From contig JBFXAM010000161.1 in the NCBI GenBank assembly GCA_050184295.1, positions 1-8,555 on the forward strand: a stretch of DNA of 8,555 bases, written 5' to 3'. This stretch comes from JBFXAM01 sp050184295. Lineage in GTDB: Bacteria > Planctomycetota > Phycisphaerae > UBA1845 > Fen-1342. The notes beneath the pieces are model-generated. The model ran no database searches, was not told the DNA's origin, and saw nothing but the letters and a program-made list of their open reading frames with translations. The translations under genes and the position numbers were made by a program. Below, one piece after another: positions 6,901-8,555 of this stretch; the stretch's first letter is position 1, and each line of letters starts with the position of its first letter.

Positions 6901-7699
6901 TTGCTCCGGCGAGCTCGCCGGAACCTGCACCATCGGCCCGACGGGCCGCGCCGAACTCAACGCGAGCTTCGTCGTGCCCAACGGCCGACTTGCCGGCCGC
7001 GCGATCGAGAACGTCGCCGGACAGCTCCTCACGCGCTCCGACGACCGCTGGCTCCATCTTCAGGATCTGCGCGGAAATCTGTGCGGCGGCGACGTCGTCG
7101 GGTTCGCGCGGATCGACGCCGACACTTCCGAATACGAGCTCTCACTGGTGCTGCGGGCCGTCGATCTCGACGCCTTTCTTCAACGCTCCCCGTCGCCGAA
7201 CCGCACCGGAGCCGGTGGCACGCTCGACGGCAACGTCTTTCTTCGCGGCGTCGCCGGCGCAGACCAGGAGCGTCGCGGCGGGGGCGAATTCCGCATCTCC
7301 GGAACCTCGTTCCTCAAATCGCCGGTGCTCGCCGGCATCGCCAGCGCCGCCGAACAGGAGCGCGGGCACATCAACGAAGCGCTCGATCTGGCCAACATCC
7401 AGTTTCTTTGGCAGGGCCACGAGATTCAGCTCACGCGCGTCGAGATTCTCAGCCGTGACCTGCGCTTGGTCGGCTCCGGCGTGTGGGATCTGCGCAGCGA
7501 TCGTATCGAGCTGACGCTCGTGGGCGCGAATCCGAGCCACTGGCCGCGGATCGCCGTCCTGAGCGACCTGGTCGAGTCGGCCGGACAGGAGCTCTTGCAG
7601 TATCGCGTCGACGGCACGCTCGCGCAGCCGCGCGTCACCGCCGAGCCGCTCCACAGCCTGACCGAGCCCATCCGCAAGCTGCTTCGCGACGAACGCTGA
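3983..7699 (+). CDS. AsmA/YhdP-like inner-membrane-anchored envelope protein
   Basis: 1238 residues from the ATG at 3983. A Pro/Arg-rich cytoplasmic N-terminus (1-45) leads to one membrane helix (about 46-66, WAVWASVAVAVALVG). Arg residues before the helix put the rest in the periplasm. The remainder is beta-rich, as in AsmA, YhdP and TamB proteins, which are known to help move phospholipids between membranes or maintain the outer membrane. Repeated modules carry a DUF3971-like pattern, Leu-Pro then about 12-15 residues then a Gly before a strand: L282-P283/G297, L442-P443/G457, L566-P567/G581, P803/G819 and P919/G933. A segment with YYRFPYP around 494-500 and an AsmA-like C-terminal region (about 1077-1225) follow the family. 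The start is uncertain: ATG 3992 or GTG 3920 are alternatives and none has a strong ribosome site, but all give the same mature architecture. It appears to be a single-gene unit. The substrate is not predictable from sequence. Confidence 0.82.
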   Translation: MPRMPRAGRSLERREDPDEPRAPVAPPLELDQPPAPRRSGWRRLARWAVWASVAVAVALVGSYWYYTRPGRIRSAVESTFHRLGLVVARLDAASFLPPNSVELSGLLVASAGAGPAVAGGPAAEPLVHVGFARITCEPWALLRGEFRVTDILVQNATATILRDAETGVLNWPLRVGPPPSDRGSATRVLPNVRIESVDLQLMMIEHGRHRLARRWVLQGAAAPQPADAAGRRPYQIRVTRTAGATFGAATPRAPAFLELTWNGSTAELRSDWLDVETVALLLPEPAAQQLRGANMRGSFAVEQLSLLGQDVRSATIRVANLGAAVPVEAGLPPDERFLQLSDFAVTLRYDAADGAGLGTRLTLDANGRLNGAATRATLGLRARPLSDPAAALAPAAADGDAPPPWWAPLAPAGFVFDVDLGVTGIHAPTHDRNAALLESTHLPRGMRAFFADYQPRGVANVSITARGGARAVGGRLELDPGLTGECLVDPQGLSLVYYRFPYPIDTVHGRLRISPDGLDLINLHGRHGSARIRADGHVNHPSPWTGFRVGVFAQHAPLDLALYNALPPRYRAVWDQHSPTGLVDLNVLLEREDLPAEGPLRPPDVHVDAHLLSGAVSTGDGLRLTCVDGRLSFGEGPTVIHDLQGFVGESGVRLRASLTGPAADGQLEGSVQIEACDVPLAQAAALPAAGPASASELSFAGVGDVWGRRRADSSFSESRSHYAVHVRDGQLTSPDRALVWTDARGWIARRDAAIDVIGLAARRGDGELRLSGTLPTARDDSAPAVDMHVRDPQIDRVIAALTPPRWRAAVHELGIHGSGQVVARLRPGDAGAETGSTEIEIESQGARPAFLPLDLRGLRAHATLQPDGFRIHGASAAYGALTQLRLDGHGEWGSQLDQVEFELTASDLDLTADFTDAMPEPLALLLRRVAPAGRANLRFDRVRFERRDGPRWQIDGAVAIERAALRVGLALTDCSGELAGTCTIGPTGRAELNASFVVPNGRLAGRAIENVAGQLLTRSDDRWLHLQDLRGNLCGGDVVGFARIDADTSEYELSLVLRAVDLDAFLQRSPSPNRTGAGGTLDGNVFLRGVAGADQERRGGGEFRISGTSFLKSPVLAGIASAAEQERGHINEALDLANIQFLWQGHEIQLTRVEILSRDLRLVGSGVWDLRSDRIELTLVGANPSHWPRIAVLSDLVESAGQELLQYRVDGTLAQPRVTAEPLHSLTEPIRKLLRDER

Positions 7700-7719
7700 A
7701 CCACGCCAGCCCGCGCGCG

Positions 7720-7760
7720 GCGGCGTTCGCCGCGGCATGGTCCGCCGTCCCGGGCGGATC
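7720..7760. terminator. Hairpins between convergent genes
   Basis: Between the AsmA-like gene and the HD-domain gene, GCGGC (7720-7724) pairs with GCCGC (7729-7733). An 8-pair stem then forms from 7739-7746 with 7753-7760 (core TCCGCC/GGCGGA, one G-T pair, 6-nt loop). There is no strong T-tract on either side. The location between two converging stops suggests a shared terminator, but the lack of T-runs keeps this tentative. Confidence 0.35.
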
Positions 7761-7762
7761 GA

Positions 7763-8320
7763 TCACGCAAGATCGATTTGGCCGGCGATTCCCTGCAAGG
7801 CCGCGACGCACGTGCGGATGTGATCATCGAGCGACACGCCCAGCAGCTCCGCGCCGCCCTGAATGTCGTCGCGATTCACCGCCGCCGCAAACGCCGGCGT
7901 CTTGAGCTTCTTCTTCACGCTTGCGGGTTCGAGTCCTGCGAGGCGCTGCGGGCGCACCAGGGCGCACGCGACCAGGAACCCGCACAACTCGTCGACCCCG
8001 AAGAGCGCCTTGCGGATCGGGCGATCGCGCGGATACTCGTCGAGATTCCAGTCCGCATGCGCCAGGATCGCACCCACGACTTCTTCGTCGACGCCGCGCG
8101 CGCGAAGGATGCGCGCCCCCTCGCGCGTGTGGTCCGGCGGGTTCGGCCAGCGCTCATAGTCGAAGTCGTGCAGCAGGCCGGCGAGTGCCCACGTGTGTTC
8201 GTCGCCGCCGAACCGCGGTGCGTAGGCGCGCATCGCCGCCTCCACCGCCAGTGCGTGGCGACGGAGCGACTCGTTTGGCGTGAATTCGCAGAGCAGGCGC
8301 CAGGCTTCGTCACGGGTCAT
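7763..8320 (-). CDS. HD-domain hydrolase, COG2316-type
   Basis: 185 residues, cytoplasmic. It belongs to the HD metal-dependent phosphohydrolase superfamily: H22 in RHALAVEAAMRAYA, the H51-D52 pair in GLLHDFDYERWP, H88 in ILAHADWN and D110 in FGVDELCGF fit the H, HD, H, D ligand pattern. H64 (PPDHTREG) is another possible ligand. The text around HDFDYE and the SVKKKLK block near the C-terminus match the small predicted hydrolase family COG2316, whose substrate is not established. The length fits that family. The ATG at 8320 is chosen because GAGG (8327-8330) lies six bases upstream; a TTG at 8368 would sit inside the terminator hairpin. It is convergent with the AsmA-like gene. A strong terminator ends only about 40 bp upstream, so it probably has its own weak promoter there or depends on read-through. 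Confidence 0.88.
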   Translation of the reverse strand: MTRDEAWRLLCEFTPNESLRRHALAVEAAMRAYAPRFGGDEHTWALAGLLHDFDYERWPNPPDHTREGARILRARGVDEEVVGAILAHADWNLDEYPRDRPIRKALFGVDELCGFLVACALVRPQRLAGLEPASVKKKLKTPAFAAAVNRDDIQGGAELLGVSLDDHIRTCVAALQGIAGQIDLA

Positions 8321-8359
8321 GGAACACCTCGCGCGCAGTGTACTCGCGTGATCTCGCCG

Positions 8360-8397
8360 AAAAAACAACCGGGGCGCAGCTCGCGCTGCGCCCCGGT
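8360..8397 (-). terminator. Strong rho-independent terminator, minus strand
   Basis: ACCGGGGCGCAG (8368-8379) is perfectly complementary to 8386-8397, and a further C-G pair closes a 4-nt loop. On the minus strand the 13-pair stem is followed by TTG and then six T (8365-8360). It terminates the minus-strand gene entering from the right edge, whose stop lies about 65 bp before it. It also isolates the HD-domain gene from that transcript. Confidence 0.88.
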
Positions 8398-8415
8398 GCG
8401 GTCGTGTTTGCAGCT

Positions 8416-8481
8416 CTCCCGCGCCGCCCTACCGCCGCGGCTTCACGCTCCCGCGCCGCGTCTACGGCTGCGGCTTCACGC
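8416..8481. repeat. Imperfect tandem duplication of a gene end
   Basis: Two copies of about 33 bp (8416-8448 and 8448-8481) share CTCCCGCGCCGC at one end and GCGGCTTCACGC at the other, with a few substitutions and one indel between. Read on the minus strand each copy encodes Val-Lys-Pro, two variable codons and TAG. The stops are at 8464-8462 and 8431-8429, in the same frame, 33 bases apart. Confidence 0.7.
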
Positions 8482-8555
8482 TGGTCGGCGTGGCCGTCGG
8501 CGTCGCGCCGCTTGCCGGCTCATCGGGGATGAGCGTCGGCGCGGGGTTCAGTTCG
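8462..8555 (-). CDS. 3' end of a gene with a Pro/Thr-rich C-terminus (partial)
   Basis: The last 30 codons of a minus-strand reading frame that enters from the right edge of the window and stops at TAG (8464-8462). The visible tail contains PAPTLIPDEP and ATPTATPTSVKPQP, so it is rich in Pro, Thr and Ala, typical of a flexible C-terminal extension of a secreted or membrane protein. The piece is too short to name a family. A strong terminator about 65 bp downstream on the same strand supports a real gene end here. The other two minus-strand frames stop or are less protein-like. Confidence 0.5.
   Translation of the reverse strand, partial: ELNPAPTLIPDEPASGATPTATPTSVKPQP

Noticed and set aside
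8321..8368. Upstream TTG start for the HD-domain gene
   Set aside because: It falls in the terminator hairpin, and the ATG at 8320 has GAGG at the right distance.
1..8555. tRNA, rRNA, CRISPR array, transposase or phage genes
   Set aside because: I looked for T-loop/CCA patterns, regularly spaced repeats and mobile-element proteins and found none. GGTTCGAAC at 166-174 resembles a T-loop but has no matching stem or acceptor.

Overview
The window is GC-rich bacterial DNA with five protein-coding genes, a short 3' piece of a sixth, and structured intergenic regions. The organism has an outer-membrane type of envelope, because it carries a large AsmA/YhdP-like protein. The reversed HTH-then-receiver regulator, the HDOD kinase and the style of the AsmA-like protein resemble what is found in Planctomycetota. 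That placement is inference; no rRNA or marker gene is present to test it.

Layout. Bases 1-439 have no convincing gene. They hold a very stable GC hairpin (20-46), a rho-independent terminator for something entering from the left on the + strand (160-207), a 14-bp direct repeat at 20-bp spacing (250-283), a minus-strand terminator-like hairpin (315-338), and a good sigma70-type promoter (373-401) overlapped by an inverted repeat. Next comes a two-gene + strand operon: a response regulator with a MerR/BldC-like HTH before its receiver domain (440-1051), overlapping by 14 bp a soluble HDOD-GAF-histidine kinase (1038-3332). Together they look like a complete cytoplasmic two-component system whose input is probably the HDOD and GAF modules.

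A small unrecognised gene (3402-3707, minus) converges on the operon. It appears to have its own promoter (3843-3871) and a structured leader of about 130 nt. Divergent from it is a 1238-residue, single-pass AsmA-like envelope protein (3983-7699, +) built of repeated modules. Convergent with that is a COG2316-type HD-domain hydrolase (7763-8320, minus). A strong minus-strand terminator (8360-8397) follows the Pro/Thr-rich C-terminus of a minus-strand gene that enters from the right edge (8462-8555). The last codons and stop of that gene are tandemly duplicated in its 3' flank.

The genes form one clear functional unit, the two-component operon. The envelope protein, HD hydrolase, orphan small protein and edge gene are separate transcription units as far as the sequence shows. 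The most unusual points are the reversed regulator paired with a kinase whose HDOD domain keeps a full set of HD metal-ligand residues, the operator-like repeats over its promoter, and the leader of the orphan gene.
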